Assembly: GCF_900176275.1 (NCBI RefSeq)
Contig: NZ_FWXD01000001.1
Coordinates: forward strand, 285,588-349,587
Source of the DNA: Andreprevotia lacus DSM 23236
GTDB taxonomy: Bacteria > Pseudomonadota > Gammaproteobacteria > Burkholderiales > Chitinibacteraceae
Direction: 5' to 3'
Length of the DNA: 64,000 nt
The first letter of the stretch is position 1. Each line of letters opens with the position of its first letter. A program made the position numbers and the translations under genes. The notes below the pieces were generated by a model. It was not told the origin of the DNA, did not search any database, and saw nothing but the letters and a program-made list of their open reading frames with translations. Positions 20,245-34,252 of the stretch are shown in pieces.

Positions 20245-20688
20245 ATGAAATACTTGCGTTTGGGGAAGCTGGTGGCAACGATCTTGGGTGGTGTGATTCT
20301 GGCGGGGAGTGTGCAAATGGCGCAGGCAGCTGAATTGCCGGCAGGCAGCGCGCAGGCCATGGATAAATATCTGCAGGCCTGGGTGACCGATGATGCGGCG
20401 CAGCGCAAACAATTGCTCGAGCAAGCGGTGAGCACGGATTTCAGCTACCGCGATCCGGGCGCGTACAAACAGGGGCGCGAGAGCCTGATCAATTACATCG
20501 TCGAGGTGCGCCATCACTACAATGATCTGCAGGCCCGCTGGCTGGGGCCGGCCGTGTGGAAGGGTGATGTGTTCGAGCGCCCGTGGCGCATGGAGCGCGC
20601 CAACGGCGACCAGCTGTTTACCGGCGTGGACAAGCTCGAGTTTGATCAGGAGGGCCGGCTGAAAACGCTGGTCGGGCGCTTTGAATGA
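20245..20688 (+). CDS. exported SnoaL/NTF2-like protein
   Basis: 147 residues. A signal peptide (about 1-28, ending AQAAE) is followed by an NTF2-like alpha+beta domain: YLQAWVTDDAAQRKQLLEQA helix, FSYRDPGAYKQGRESLINYI, and strands ending GRLKTLVGRFE. This fold serves as a binding or isomerase scaffold; no catalytic residues can be assigned. A strong AGGAGG precedes the ATG. The divergent TetR gene and the operator suggest induction by a small molecule. Confidence 0.82.
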   Translation: MKYLRLGKLVATILGGVILAGSVQMAQAAELPAGSAQAMDKYLQAWVTDDAAQRKQLLEQAVSTDFSYRDPGAYKQGRESLINYIVEVRHHYNDLQARWLGPAVWKGDVFERPWRMERANGDQLFTGVDKLEFDQEGRLKTLVGRFE

Positions 20689-20819
20689 TCACGGCCGAGG
20701 CGGAGTGCCGCTGACCTGCCATACCAGCGGCACATTACCACTGCGCTGTTTCGCCGGCCTGACCGCTGGCGCCAGCTTGCTGTTTTGTCGGTGATAGCCG
20801 GCACGGTTTGGGCCGCCCA

Positions 20820-20950
20820 AGAAGGGAAAACCCGCCTTGCCAGCGGGTGCAGCCTTGAAGGAAAAGGGGTTTTCCGGTAACATTCGTAAAATTTTGCACA
20901 CGAAACGGGATGGGGCCACCTGTCCCGTTTTTCTACGTGTGCGGCCCCAA
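20820..20950 (+). promoter_or_regulatory. structured leader of carA with alternative hairpins
   Basis: Stem 20825-20833/20867-20875, inner hairpin 20830-20835/20843-20848, and a terminator-like hairpin 20903-20910/20923-20930 followed by five T in total and a further clamp 20896-20902/20936-20942. The hairpin loop GGGGCC (20912-20917) can also pair with GGCCCC (20943-20948), an alternative fold that would compete with the lower clamp. The carA start is at 20976. Attenuation of carAB is plausible but unproven. The rest of 20689-20819 shows nothing clear. Confidence 0.5.
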
Positions 20951-20975
20951 AAATCCTCAATTCAGGAGCCGCCCA

Positions 20976-22103
<1,128 letters not shown>

Positions 22104-22114
22104 CAGGTAACGAC

Positions 22115-25336
<3,222 letters not shown>

Positions 25337-25356
25337 TAATTTATCGGCGCAGTCTG

Positions 25357-25384
25357 CAGCCGCCGTCCCATGGGACGGCGGCTG
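25357..25384. terminator. hairpin after carB
   Basis: A perfect 28-base dyad (14 bases each side, centre 25370/25371) followed three bases later by TTTT. Either a carB terminator or a stem in the greA leader. Confidence 0.6.
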
Positions 25385-25413
25385 TGCTTTTGCCGGCGCA
25401 TGAAAGCGCCCCG

Positions 25414-25436
25414 CGGCCGGATGTTCCGGCCGTTTT
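25414..25436 (+). terminator. terminator before greA
   Basis: An 8-bp GC-rich stem (25414-25421 with 25425-25432), 3-base loop, then TTTT. It lies 80 bases before the greA start; greA therefore needs its own promoter or depends on read-through. Confidence 0.65.
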
Positions 25437-25515
25437 GACTGGATGAACCGGCCAAGCCCGTCTTGGCCCTTTGATTTTATTGCGGTGGTACAAGGCCCGC
25501 CGTATGGAGAAGAAC

Positions 25516-25998
25516 ATGATCAAGATCCCGCTGACCGTTGTCGGTGCGGAACAACTCAAGGCCGAACTGCAGCGCCTGAAGAGCGTCGACCGTCCGGCCG
25601 TGATTGCCGCGATTGCCGAGGCCCGTTCGCACGGCGACCTGTCGGAAAACGCCGAGTACGATGCCGCCAAGGAAAAGCAGGGCTTTGTTGAAGGCCGCAT
25701 CGCCGATCTGGAAGGCAAGCTGTCCAATGCCCAGATCATCGATCCGAAAGAGCTGGAAACCACCGCCGAAGGCCGCATCGTGTTTGGCGCCACCGTGCAA
25801 TTGCTCGATCTGGAAAGCGAAGAAGAAGTGGTCTACCAGATCGTCGGCGATGATGAAGCCAACCTGAAGGAAGGCAAGATTTCGGTTTCCAGCCCGATTG
25901 CGCGCGCACTGATCGGCAAGTATGTCGAGGATGTGGCCGAGGTGCAGGCGCCGGGCGGCATCCGCGAGTACGAAGTGCTCGACGTGAAGTATCTGTAA
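25516..25998 (+). CDS. greA: transcription elongation factor GreA
   Basis: 160 residues. GreA enters the RNA polymerase secondary channel and stimulates cleavage of backtracked transcripts. The N-terminal coiled coil has the acidic tip [18 protein letters not shown], whose Asp and Glu coordinate the catalytic magnesium. The C-terminal domain includes [17 protein letters not shown] 25516 aligns with the E. coli start and follows GGAG; ATG 25504 is the alternative. The DUF4149 gene follows after 32 bases. Confidence 0.96.
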   Translation: MIKIPLTVVGAEQLKAELQRLKSVDRPAVIAAIAEARSHGDLSENAEYDAAKEKQGFVEGRIADLEGKLSNAQIIDPKELETTAEGRIVFGATVQLLDLESEEEVVYQIVGDDEANLKEGKISVSSPIARALIGKYVEDVAEVQAPGGIREYEVLDVKYL

Positions 25999-26030
25999 CG
26001 CAGTAGCGGCAAGCACGGGGATAACGCGGC

Positions 26031-26468
26031 ATGGGCGTGGCACTGAAGAACATCCTGACTGCCTTGTGGATAGGCGGGATGTGGATCATCGGCGTGCTGG
26101 TGGCGCCCATTCTGTTCAAGTCGCTGAATGACGGCAGTGCGCTGGCCATTACTAGCCGCCTGTTCCATGCCATAGGCTGGGTGGGCATTGTGGCTGGCGC
26201 CTATCTGTTCTTCTACTGGCTGTATGTGGACGGGCTGCGCGCCTTTCAGGGGGCGCGCCTGTGGCTGGTGATCGGCATGCTGGCATGCACGCTGATCAAC
26301 CAGTTTGCGGTATTCCCCATCATTGCCGAGATCAAGCCGGGTATCAGCGAGGCAGCAACCGGCGTATTTGGCGGTGGCCTGAGCAACTGGCGCGCTATTT
26401 CCACGCTGATCTATCTGCTGCAGGCGGTGATGGGCTTGTTTTATGTGGCGCGCGGTGACGGCAAGTAG
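26031..26468 (+). CDS. DUF4149 family membrane protein
   Basis: 145 residues with four membrane helices (about residues 8-28, 46-66, 78-98, 119-139). The N-terminal helix contains LWIGGMWIIGVLVAPILF, the family's typical block. Function unknown; the position between greA and yhbY is usual in betaproteobacteria, as remembered. Convergent with yhbY, with a shared terminator between. Confidence 0.85.
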   Translation: MGVALKNILTALWIGGMWIIGVLVAPILFKSLNDGSALAITSRLFHAIGWVGIVAGAYLFFYWLYVDGLRAFQGARLWLVIGMLACTLINQFAVFPIIAEIKPGISEAATGVFGGGLSNWRAISTLIYLLQAVMGLFYVARGDGK

Positions 26469-26488
26469 GCCGCAGTCAGGGCGGGCGT

Positions 26489-26516
26489 AAAAAAGGGGCA
26501 CCGTGGTGCCCCCTTT
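26489..26516 (-). terminator. terminator of yhbY (also faces the DUF4149 gene)
   Basis: 8-bp GC-rich stem (26495-26502 with 26505-26512) with a 2-base gap at the loop. The minus strand then reads six T. The plus side has only CTTT, so it works best for yhbY. Confidence 0.75.
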
Positions 26517-26549
26517 GCGTGCGCGGTGATCGCGCATTGCTTGCGTTGA

Positions 26550-26870
26550 TCAGCCCGCCTTGGTCTTTTTGGCCTTGGGAAGTACGATCTTCGGTTTGTC
26601 GCTGTCGGTCGCGCGGTAAATGATCAGCAGCTTGCCGATGTGTTGCACCACCGAGGCACCCAGATCGGTACAGATTTGCTGCAGGTATTGCTCGCGCAGT
26701 TCGCGGTCGTCGCCCAGTACGCGGATCTTGATCAGCTCATGGGCATCGAGGTTGACGGCGATTTCGCGCAACACCGCATCGGTCAGGCCATTGTTGCCGA
26801 TCATCACCACCGGGTTCAGGTGATGCGCCAGGCTCTTGAGGTGCCGGCGCTGGTCTGGCGTGAGTTCCAT
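26550..26870 (-). CDS. yhbY: CRS1-YhbY domain RNA-binding protein
   Basis: 106 residues. YhbY binds the precursor of the 50S subunit. The core CRM fold is seen: [20 protein letters not shown], the GNNG loop ([11 protein letters not shown]), and the basic helix-strand HELIKIRV. The lysine-rich tail (KAKKTKAG) adds RNA contacts. Divergent from rlmE, whose start is 34 bases away: both act on 23S rRNA or the 50S subunit. Confidence 0.93.
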   Translation of the reverse strand: MELTPDQRRHLKSLAHHLNPVVMIGNNGLTDAVLREIAVNLDAHELIKIRVLGDDRELREQYLQQICTDLGASVVQHIGKLLIIYRATDSDKPKIVLPKAKKTKAG

Positions 26871-26904
26871 TTTTGCAATCTCTTTGAATAATCAGGCATT
26901 TTAC

Positions 26905-27525
26905 ATGGCCCGCACCAAAAGCAGCAACGCATGGCTGCAAGAACACGTGAACGATCATTATGTGCACCAGGCACAAAAGGACGGTTATCGTGCCCGCGCC
27001 GCCTACAAACTGCTTGAAATCAATGACAAGGACAGGCTGATCAAGCCCGGCATGTGGGTGGCCGATCTGGGCGCCGCACCGGGCAGCTGGTCGCAGGTGG
27101 CTGCGCAACTGGTGGGGCGGCAGGGGCGCGTGTTCGCGCTGGATATCCTCGAAATGCCCTTCATTCCCGGTGTGGATTTCATCCAGGGTGATTTTCGCGA
27201 AGAATCCGTGCTGGCACAGTACGCCGCCTTGCTTGATGGCCGCGAAGTAGACCTTGTGATCTGCGACATCGCCCCCAATATAAGCGGGAATGCCGTCACC
27301 GATCAGGCGCGCAGCTTTTATCTGTGTGAGCTGGCGCTCGAATTTGCCCGCGATCATTTGAAACCCGGCGGCGATTTTCTGGTCAAGGTATTTCAGGGTT
27401 CGGGTTATAACGAATATATCGCCGAAATGCGTGCGACATTTACCCAGGTTTTGTCGCGCAAGCCCAAGGCATCACGCGACCGCAGTACTGAAATGTACTT
27501 ATTGGGCAAGCAAAAGAAGGGCTGA
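26905..27525 (+). CDS. rlmE: 23S rRNA 2'-O-methyltransferase RlmE (FtsJ/RrmJ)
   Basis: 206 residues; methylates U2552 of 23S rRNA on the 50S subunit. The SAM motif is [15 protein letters not shown]; the KDKE tetrad is visible as the Lys in AAYKLLEI, the Asp in [12 protein letters not shown], the Lys in [10 protein letters not shown] and the Glu in RSTEMYLLG. The ATG at 26905 matches the family N-terminus ([19 protein letters not shown]). It lies upstream of ftsH, the standard pair. An open frame upstream of the ATG is not family-like. Confidence 0.96.
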   Translation: MARTKSSNAWLQEHVNDHYVHQAQKDGYRARAAYKLLEINDKDRLIKPGMWVADLGAAPGSWSQVAAQLVGRQGRVFALDILEMPFIPGVDFIQGDFREESVLAQYAALLDGREVDLVICDIAPNISGNAVTDQARSFYLCELALEFARDHLKPGGDFLVKVFQGSGYNEYIAEMRATFTQVLSRKPKASRDRSTEMYLLGKQKKG

Positions 27526-27585
27526 GGGGATTAAAATCCCCTTGTCGTATCACCCGCGCCGCAGGCGCGCCGCAAGGAGCAGGCC

Positions 27586-29502
27586 GTGAACAATCTCGGC
27601 AAGAACATTCTGGTCTGGCTGATCATCGCCGTTGTGCTGATGACGGTATTCCAGCAGATCAACAAGCGTCAGGACGCCACTGCGCAAGTCCCCTATTCGC
27701 AGTTCATGGAAGAGGTGACCAGCAGCCGCGTCAAGCAGGTCGAGATTGAAACCTCTCTGCGTGGCTCGATGCAGATCATCCGTGGCAAGCGCACCGATGG
27801 CAGCAGCTTCGTGACGTTCGCCCCCTATGACAGCAAGCTGGTCGACACGCTGCTGGGCCGCAAGGTGCAATTCAGCGCCAAGCCGGAAGAAGAGCCCAGT
27901 ATGTTGCTCAACATCCTGGTCAACTGGTTCCCCATCCTGCTTATCGTCGGCGTGTGGATTTTCTTCATGCGGCAGATGCAGGGCGGCGGCAAGGGCGGGG
28001 CGTTCTCGTTCGGCAAGAGCCGTGCCAAGATGCTGGATGACAGCAACAACGCGGTGACCTTCGCCGACGTGGCCGGTTGCGACGAAGCCAAGGAAGAAGT
28101 GTCCGAGATCGTCGACTACCTGCGCGATCCGTCCAAATACCAGAGCCTGGGCGGCCGCATGCCGCGCGGCATCCTGATGGTGGGCTCGCCGGGTACCGGC
28201 AAGACCCTGCTCGCCAAGGCGATTGCCGGCGAGGCGAAGGTGCCGTTCTTCTCGATCTCGGGTTCCGACTTCGTTGAAATGTTCGTCGGCGTCGGCGCTG
28301 CCCGCGTGCGCGACATGTTCGAGAATGCCAAGAAGAATGCCCCGTGCATCATCTTCATCGATGAAATCGATGCAGTCGGCCGCCAGCGTGGCGCCGGTCT
28401 GGGCGGTGGCAACGACGAACGCGAACAGACACTGAACCAGATGCTGGTCGAGATGGATGGCTTTGAGGGCAACTCGGGCATCATCGTCATCGCTGCTACC
28501 AACCGTCCGGACGTGCTGGACCCGGCGCTGCTGCGCCCGGGCCGTTTCGACCGCCAGGTGGTGGTGCCGCTGCCGGACATCCGTGGCCGCGAGCAGATTC
28601 TGGGCGTGCACATGAAGAAAGTGCCGATTGCCAACGACGTCGATCCGTCGGTGCTGGCACGCGGTACACCGGGCATGTCGGGTGCCGATCTGGCCAACCT
28701 GGTGAACGAAGCTGCGCTGTTTGCCGCCCGCCGCAACAAGCGTCTGGTGGACATGCTCGACTTCGAGGATGCCAAGGACAAGATTTTCATGGGCCCGGAA
28801 CGCCGCTCCATGGTGATGACCGAGGACGAGCGCCGTGCCACGGCGTATCACGAATCGGGCCATGCCGTGGTGGCCGAGATGCTGGAAGGCACCGATCCGG
28901 TCCACAAGGTCACCATCATGCCGCGTGGCCGCGCGCTGGGCCTGACCTGGCAGCTGCCGGAGCGTGACCGCTTCTCGCTCTACAAGGACCAGATGCTGCA
29001 CACCATCGCCATCCTGTTTGGTGGCCGGATTGCAGAAGACCTGTTCGTGAAGCGTATCTCGACCGGCGCATCGAACGACTTCGAGCGTGCCACCTCAATG
29101 GCGCGTGACATGGTCACCCGCTACGGCATGAGCGAAAAGCTCGGCCCGATGGTGTATGGCGAGAACGATGGCGAGGTGTTCCTGGGCCGCTCGGTGACGA
29201 CGCACAAGAACCTGTCCGAAACCACCATGCAGCAGGTCGATGGCGAAATCCGCCGCATCATCGACGAGCAGTATGCGACCGCGCAGAAAATCCTCGAAGA
29301 GAACCGCGACAAGGTCGAGGTCATGACCACAGCGCTGATGGAATGGGAAACCATCGACCGCGATCAGGTGCTGGACATCATGGCCGGCCGCCAGCCGCGC
29401 CCGCCCAAGTCGCTGCCACCGGTGAAGCCGGGCAAGCCGACTGACGGTGACCAGCCGGGTGACGGCGCGGTGGTTACCACCACGCCGGCAACCGAAGGCT
29501 GA
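27586..29502 (+). CDS. ftsH: ATP-dependent zinc metalloprotease FtsH
   Basis: 638 residues. Hexameric inner-membrane AAA+ protease that degrades LpxC, sigma-32 and misassembled membrane proteins. Two membrane helices flank a small periplasmic part (residues about 6-22 and 103-126). Walker A is GSPGTGKT (200-207), Walker B is [11 protein letters not shown], and the zinc site is HESGH (422-426). The C-terminal tail is Pro/Lys rich. The start is GTG, with AAGGAG upstream. A terminator separates it from folP. Confidence 0.98.
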   Translation: MNNLGKNILVWLIIAVVLMTVFQQINKRQDATAQVPYSQFMEEVTSSRVKQVEIETSLRGSMQIIRGKRTDGSSFVTFAPYDSKLVDTLLGRKVQFSAKPEEEPSMLLNILVNWFPILLIVGVWIFFMRQMQGGGKGGAFSFGKSRAKMLDDSNNAVTFADVAGCDEAKEEVSEIVDYLRDPSKYQSLGGRMPRGILMVGSPGTGKTLLAKAIAGEAKVPFFSISGSDFVEMFVGVGAARVRDMFENAKKNAPCIIFIDEIDAVGRQRGAGLGGGNDEREQTLNQMLVEMDGFEGNSGIIVIAATNRPDVLDPALLRPGRFDRQVVVPLPDIRGREQILGVHMKKVPIANDVDPSVLARGTPGMSGADLANLVNEAALFAARRNKRLVDMLDFEDAKDKIFMGPERRSMVMTEDERRATAYHESGHAVVAEMLEGTDPVHKVTIMPRGRALGLTWQLPERDRFSLYKDQMLHTIAILFGGRIAEDLFVKRISTGASNDFERATSMARDMVTRYGMSEKLGPMVYGENDGEVFLGRSVTTHKNLSETTMQQVDGEIRRIIDEQYATAQKILEENRDKVEVMTTALMEWETIDRDQVLDIMAGRQPRPPKSLPPVKPGKPTDGDQPGDGAVVTTTPATEG

Positions 29503-29518
29503 TCGCTATCACACCCTG

Positions 29519-29543
29519 AAAAGGCGGCTACGGCCGCCTTTTT
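29519..29543 (+). terminator. terminator of rlmE-ftsH
   Basis: A 10-bp stem (29519-29528 with 29533-29542), TACG loop, then TTTTT. It lies 17 bases after the ftsH stop and partly isolates folP-glmM. Confidence 0.85.
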
Positions 29544-29560
29544 CCATTACGGAATTCCAC

Positions 29561-30394
29561 ATGAAGCAAACCACGTTGCAATGTGGTCGTTTCCAGCTCG
29601 TGCTGGACAGGCCGCTGGTGATGGGCATCGTCAACGTCACGCCCGATTCATTTTCCGATGGCGGCCACCACGACAGCACCGCTGCCGCTGTGGCGCATGC
29701 GCGGCAGCTGCTTGCCGATGGGGCTGACTTGCTCGACATCGGCGGTGAATCCACCCGCCCCGGCGCGGCCTATGTGCCGCAGGATGAGGAGATTGCCCGC
29801 GTGCTGCCGGTGCTGCAGGCGCTGGCGCCGCTGGGCGTGCCGCTGTCGCTCGATACGCGCAAGCCGGCGGTCATGCAGGCCGCACTGGCGGCTGGCGTGG
29901 TTGATATGGTCAACGACATCTGCGCGCTGGAAGGAGAGGGCGCGCTGGCGCTGCTGGCGCAGTCGCAGGCCGCCGTGTGCCTGATGCACATGCAAGGCGA
30001 GCCGCAGACCATGCAGGCACAGCCGCACTACGATGATGTTGTGGCCGAGGTCACAGCTTATCTCGCGGCACGGCGTGATGCCGCGCTGGCTGCCGGCATT
30101 GCGCATGAGCGCATCGTGCTCGACCCTGGCTTCGGTTTCGGCAAGAACCTGGAGCACAACATCGCCTTGTTCAGGGCGCTGCCGCAGAGCATTGCTGCGC
30201 TGGGCTGCCCGCAATTGATCGGCGTATCGCGCAAACGCATGCTGGGCGACCTCACCGGCCGCGCGGTGGGCGAGCGCATGCCGGCCAGCGTCGCTGCTGC
30301 GTTGCTCGCTGCGCAGGCCGGCGCTGCCGTCGTGCGCGTACATGACGTAAAGGAAACCGTGGATGCATTGAAGGTACTGCGGGCCTTACAATAG
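29561..30394 (+). CDS. folP: dihydropteroate synthase FolP
   Basis: 277 residues; joins p-aminobenzoate to the pterin in folate synthesis and is the sulfonamide target. TIM-barrel motifs: [16 protein letters not shown] (loop 1), [36 protein letters not shown] and the GVSRKRMLG phosphate-binding region. The ATG at 29561 gives the normal length; the longer frame overlaps ftsH. It is followed after 43 bases by glmM, the usual betaproteobacterial pair. Confidence 0.96.
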   Translation: MKQTTLQCGRFQLVLDRPLVMGIVNVTPDSFSDGGHHDSTAAAVAHARQLLADGADLLDIGGESTRPGAAYVPQDEEIARVLPVLQALAPLGVPLSLDTRKPAVMQAALAAGVVDMVNDICALEGEGALALLAQSQAAVCLMHMQGEPQTMQAQPHYDDVVAEVTAYLAARRDAALAAGIAHERIVLDPGFGFGKNLEHNIALFRALPQSIAALGCPQLIGVSRKRMLGDLTGRAVGERMPASVAAALLAAQAGAAVVRVHDVKETVDALKVLRALQ

Positions 30395-30437
30395 GCGCAA
30401 TTCCGGTTTTATCTACTTCAGGTCTCAAGGTCTCTCA

Positions 30438-31799
30438 ATGGCACGCAAATATTTCGGCACCGATGGCGTTCGCGGTCTGGTCGGCGAATACCCGATCACC
30501 CCGGATTTCGCAATGAAGCTGGGCTACGCCGCCGGGCGGGTGCTGGCAGCAGCAGAAAAGCGCGAACATGGCGAACACGCCGCCGTGCTGGTGGGCAAGG
30601 ACACCCGTGTTTCCGGCTATCTGCTGGAGGCTGCGCTGCAGGCTGGCTTCAACGCGGCCGGCGTCGATGTGCTGCTGACCGGTCCGCTGCCCACACCGGG
30701 TGTGGCCTACCTCACACGCGCGTTTCGCCTGTCGGCCGGCGTGGTGATTTCGGCCTCGCACAACCCGTACTACGACAACGGCATCAAGTTCTTCGGTGCC
30801 GGTGGCAAGAAGCTGCCCGATGACGTCGAGCTGGCCATCGAGGCCGCCATCGACGAGCTGCAACCCTGTGTCGGCTCCAAGCAGCTTGGCAAGGCACGCC
30901 GCGTCAACGACGCCGCCGGCCGCTATATCGAATTCTGCAAATCCACCTTCCCGAACGACTTTGACCTGCGCGGCCTCAAGCTGGTGATCGACTGCGCACA
31001 CGGCGCTACCTATCAGGTGGCGCCGCACGTGTTCCATGAGCTGGGTGCCGAGGTCATTACCATTGGCGACAAACCCAACGGCTTCAACATCAACGAGGAA
31101 GTCGGCGCAACCCACGTCGATACCATCCGCAAGAAGGTGCTGGCCGAAGGCGCCGACTACGGCATCGCGCTGGATGGGGACGGTGACCGCCTGATCATGG
31201 TGGATCGCGACGGTACGGTGATCGACGGCGACATGCTGCTCTATGTGGTGGCCCGCTACCGCAACGAGCGTGGCACCCTGGGCGGCGGCGTGATCGGCAC
31301 GCTGATGACCAATCTGGGCGTGGAAAACGCACTGAAGGCGCGCGGTATTGCCTTTATGCGCGCCAAGGTGGGTGACCGCTACGTGATGGAAAAGCTCGAA
31401 GAGAATGGCTGGCTGATCGGTGGCGAAGGCTCGGGCCATTTGCTGAGTCTGGACCGCCACTCCACTGGCGACGGCATCATCTCGGCACTGCAGGTGCTGG
31501 AGGCCGTCATCGAGCAGGGCAAGAGCCTGTCCACCTTGTGCAGCGAGCTGACCCTGTCCACCCAGGTGCTCAAGAACGTGCGCATCGCCAAGGGTTTTGA
31601 TTGCCATGCATCGCCCGCCATCAAGGCCAAGGTGGCCGAGGCCGAGGCCGCCATGGGCAACAACGGCCGCGTGCTGCTGCGCCCGTCCGGCACCGAGCCG
31701 GTGGTGCGCGTGATGGTCGAGCACAGCGATACGGCGATTGCCACCGAATGGGGCGAAGCGATTGCGCAGGTGGTCACGGCGGAAGCGTCGTCAGACTAA
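30438..31799 (+). CDS. glmM: phosphoglucosamine mutase GlmM
   Basis: 453 residues, about the usual 445-450. Interconverts glucosamine-6-phosphate and glucosamine-1-phosphate on the way to UDP-GlcNAc. The phosphoserine is Ser107 within [14 protein letters not shown]. The metal loop is [13 protein letters not shown], and the sugar-binding GGEGSGH and phosphate loop [12 protein letters not shown] are intact. The accessory genes start 29 bases after the stop. Confidence 0.97.
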   Translation: MARKYFGTDGVRGLVGEYPITPDFAMKLGYAAGRVLAAAEKREHGEHAAVLVGKDTRVSGYLLEAALQAGFNAAGVDVLLTGPLPTPGVAYLTRAFRLSAGVVISASHNPYYDNGIKFFGAGGKKLPDDVELAIEAAIDELQPCVGSKQLGKARRVNDAAGRYIEFCKSTFPNDFDLRGLKLVIDCAHGATYQVAPHVFHELGAEVITIGDKPNGFNINEEVGATHVDTIRKKVLAEGADYGIALDGDGDRLIMVDRDGTVIDGDMLLYVVARYRNERGTLGGGVIGTLMTNLGVENALKARGIAFMRAKVGDRYVMEKLEENGWLIGGEGSGHLLSLDRHSTGDGIISALQVLEAVIEQGKSLSTLCSELTLSTQVLKNVRIAKGFDCHASPAIKAKVAEAEAAMGNNGRVLLRPSGTEPVVRVMVEHSDTAIATEWGEAIAQVVTAEASSD

Positions 31800-31828
31800 C
31801 GCAGCTGCGCCAGCCAGGGTGAGGGAGC

Positions 31829-32320
31829 ATGGGCCAAAGCCCTGAGTTGCTGAGGCGGTTGTTGCGTGCAAAGGATCGCATGGACGGCGCGCCGCACGAG
31901 GACTGGACCGTGCCCCGTCTGGCCGAAGTGAGCGCGGTATCGCCCGCGCACTTCGCCCGTGCGTTCAAGCAGGCTTTTGGCGTGCCGCCGCATCGTTATC
32001 TGCTCACCCGCCGCATCGAGCGGGCGACCGCGCTGCTGCGCGAAACCGATTTGCCCATCACCGACATCGCCTTCCAGACTGGCTGGACCAGCCTGGGCAC
32101 CTTCGGCCGCGTGTTTCAGGACATCACCGGCACCACACCCACCGCATTGCGCGAGCGCACGCAGGCCGATGCGCTGCGTTTGCAGCAGGTGCCGGAATGC
32201 ATACTCCGGGCGGCCCAGCGACCGGATCTCACCATAGCAGTTTCGGAGAAGCGGCTGAGAAAGCCGGTTGATATAACTACGCCTGTATCTACTGAACTTC
32301 CCAACGGAGAGATCACATGA
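31829..32320 (+). CDS. AraC-family transcriptional regulator (compact form)
   Basis: 163 residues; only the DNA-binding domain of two helix-turn-helix units is recognisable (VPRLAEVSAVSPAHFARAFK and ITDIAFQTGWTSLGTFGRVF) with a 50-residue tail. A separate sensing domain is absent, so ligand sensing, if any, lies in the tail. The stop overlaps the ATG of the VOC gene by four bases (ATGA), so the two are translated together; it probably controls this three-gene cassette. Confidence 0.88.
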   Translation: MGQSPELLRRLLRAKDRMDGAPHEDWTVPRLAEVSAVSPAHFARAFKQAFGVPPHRYLLTRRIERATALLRETDLPITDIAFQTGWTSLGTFGRVFQDITGTTPTALRERTQADALRLQQVPECILRAAQRPDLTIAVSEKRLRKPVDITTPVSTELPNGEIT

Positions 32321-32751
32321 CTCAGGGTATCAATGTCGTCGGCGTGTATGTGCGGGATCAGGACGAAGCGCTGGCTTTCTATGTCGACAAACTGGGTTTC
32401 CGCGTACATACGGATATCCGCAACGGCAGCTATCGCTGGCTGACCGTGCAGCACCCGGAGCAGCCGTCGTTTCAGCTTGGCCTGTTCCAGCCCGGCCCGC
32501 CGGTCCATGATGCGGCCACGGCACAAACCCTGCGCGAGGTGCTGGCCAAGGGGGCAATGCCACCGCTGGTGCTCATGGTCGACGATTGTCGCGCCACCTA
32601 CGAGCGGCTGAACACGCTGGGCGTGGAATTTACCCAGGCCCCCATGGCGCGCTATGGCACCGTGGATGCCGGCTTTCGCGATCCATCCGGCAATGGCTGG
32701 AAGGTCATCGAGGCGGTCGCCGGCAAATCCGGGGCGAAGGTGGCGCAATGA
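32317..32751 (+). CDS. VOC-superfamily protein (glyoxalase/bleomycin-resistance fold)
   Basis: 144 residues made of two beta-alpha-beta-beta-beta modules: INVVGVYVRDQDEALAFYVD opens the first and LVLMVDDCRATYERL the second, with a GFRDPSGNGWKVIE end. Possible metal ligands are few, so it may be an enzyme or a binding protein. Its partner genes (AraC before, small membrane protein after) overlap at both ends by four bases. The same trio often responds to toxic electrophiles or drugs; for this gene that is inference. Confidence 0.9.
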   Translation: MTQGINVVGVYVRDQDEALAFYVDKLGFRVHTDIRNGSYRWLTVQHPEQPSFQLGLFQPGPPVHDAATAQTLREVLAKGAMPPLVLMVDDCRATYERLNTLGVEFTQAPMARYGTVDAGFRDPSGNGWKVIEAVAGKSGAKVAQ

Positions 32752-32957
32752 GCTGGAACGGCCCGATTCGGCAAAGTCACCGCTGGATATCCATGCTGTT
32801 CACCGTCACTGTAGCGCTCAACTTCATCGTCCGCGCGCTGGTGCCGGGCGAACCCTCGCCGTGGGTGACCTATTTGCCATTGCCACCGCTTTTCCTGCTG
32901 CTGTTCAGCGGCCTTTATCTGTTCGCGCTGCCGTATATTGCCAGGGCGCGATCCTGA
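32748..32957 (+). CDS. small membrane protein in the AraC-VOC cassette
   Basis: 69 residues with two membrane helices (about residues 13-32 and 43-63) and an Arg-rich C-terminus. The ATG overlaps the VOC stop by four bases (ATGA). No family recognised with certainty. Co-translation suggests it works with the VOC protein, for example in handling a membrane-permeant compound; this is inference only. Confidence 0.8.
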   Translation: MSWNGPIRQSHRWISMLFTVTVALNFIVRALVPGEPSPWVTYLPLPPLFLLLFSGLYLFALPYIARARS

Positions 32958-32968
32958 GCCCTGACAGA

Positions 32969-32997
32969 CCAACCGCGCCCGCAGGCGCGGTTGGTTT
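32969..32997 (+). terminator. terminator after the AraC-VOC cassette
   Basis: An 11-bp stem (32969-32979 with 32984-32994) and a short loop, followed by TTT only. It lies 11 bases after the stop. Confidence 0.6.
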
Positions 32998-33098
32998 GGG
33001 GCTGGAGAGTGCTTCCCGTGCATTAGCGGGCAAGGCGTAAAGCGTATCTCGCGGGAGACGCCAATAGCTGCTGTCGCGCAGGCCGAGTGTGCGAGCAA

Positions 33099-33584
33099 TC
33101 AGCCCGCGCTTTGCTCCCCGATGGCCTGGATGTGGGCCAAATGCTCGATCTTGTCGTCCGGCAGGCTGACCAGCAGTTCGATGCGCTGCTTGATCTGCAG
33201 GAAAATATGCGTGAACGATGCGCGTTTTTCATCATCGGTTTCACCGTGCGGGTCTTCGTAGCCCCAGTGTGCGCTGATGGGGTGACCCGGCCAGACGGGG
33301 CAGGTTTCGCCGTGGGCACGATCGCAGACGGTGATGACGATGTCCATGTGGGGCGCATCGCTGCCTTCGAATTCGCGCCAGGATTTGGAGTGCAGCGTGT
33401 CGGTGTTGTAGCCGATCTTTTGCAGCAATTCGATGGCATAGGGGCTGACCGTGCCGGAGGGCGTGCTGCCGGCGCTGTAGGCGCGGAAGCGCCCCTCGCC
33501 CAGGATGTTGAGCAAGCCCTCGGACATGATGCTGCGGGCGGAGTTGGCGGTACAGAGAAACAGCACGTTGTAGGTCTTGCTCAC
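33099..33584 (-). CDS. arsC: arsenate reductase ArsC, thioredoxin-coupled (low-molecular-weight phosphatase fold)
   Basis: 161 residues. The phosphatase-like P-loop is CTANSARS with nucleophile Cys11, and the other redox cysteines sit in VCDRAHGETCPVWPG, spaced by seven residues, giving the three-cysteine relay of the thioredoxin-type enzyme. It reduces arsenate to arsenite. The family also includes tyrosine phosphatases, but the cysteine pair supports ArsC. No arsR or arsB is next to it, so the operon is incomplete here. Confidence 0.88.
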   Translation of the reverse strand: MSKTYNVLFLCTANSARSIMSEGLLNILGEGRFRAYSAGSTPSGTVSPYAIELLQKIGYNTDTLHSKSWREFEGSDAPHMDIVITVCDRAHGETCPVWPGHPISAHWGYEDPHGETDDEKRASFTHIFLQIKQRIELLVSLPDDKIEHLAHIQAIGEQSAG

Positions 33585-34252
33585 TTCGATTTCCTTGTTG
33601 CGGGTGATGGAGTGGCCGCACGGCGGCCGTTCTGCAGGGTATTGAACCTGTCGATTGTTGCTGCGCGATAAAGGTCGCCCGGCCTGCAGCCGTCAGGATA
33701 AGACAGCCGTTCCAGCGGGAAACCGCGCCGGCAAGCTCGCCATGCCAGCCGTTCATCCGTTGCATGCTGCACTGCAGCCGCCGCCGCTTCCGTGCGGCAG
33801 CAAGGTGCTGTGGCGTGCTGGTTGGTCGGATCGCGGTGTTGCCGGGCTGGCTTGCGCCCCGGGCTGGCCAGGTGGTGCCGGTGGTCTGCCAGCCGGTCTT
33901 TGCTTGCGCGCTTGCGCAGTGCCGGCAGGGGAGGGGCAGCGTCTCTCGCTAGTGTTTTTCTCTTACACAGTTTGTATTTTTCTGGGATTTATTAAATGTA
34001 TATTTAAAACCGTCTGTCTTTTAAATTTCTGTAAATTTACTCTTACATTGTTTGATTGGTAAAAATACCTTGGTCTCAGCCCGGTGTGGCGACCGGAAGG
34101 GTGCGTTGCGCGGCTGGGGTGGTGCAGCATTGTTGCTGCATCCGTGTTGCTTCGGCGCTCTGCCGGATGCCCGGGTTGCTGCGCGGTTTGGTGCTGCCCC
34201 GCACATGCCGGCTGCGTGGTTGTTTCTGTTTCATTCGTGAATGGAGATCGAC
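33585..34252. other. 668-base gap between arsC and the lectin gene
   Basis: No convincing coding region. The left part is GC-rich. The stretch 33950-34080 is AT-rich (many T runs) and could hold the lectin promoter, though no clear -35/-10 pair was fixed. A 7-bp hairpin lies at 34123-34129/34134-34140. Open frames here lack ribosome-binding sites. Confidence 0.4.

Noticed and set aside
33655..34062. Plus-strand open frame between arsC and the lectin gene
   Set aside because: Cys/Arg/Pro-rich low-quality translation running into AT-rich DNA, no ribosome-binding site, no family.
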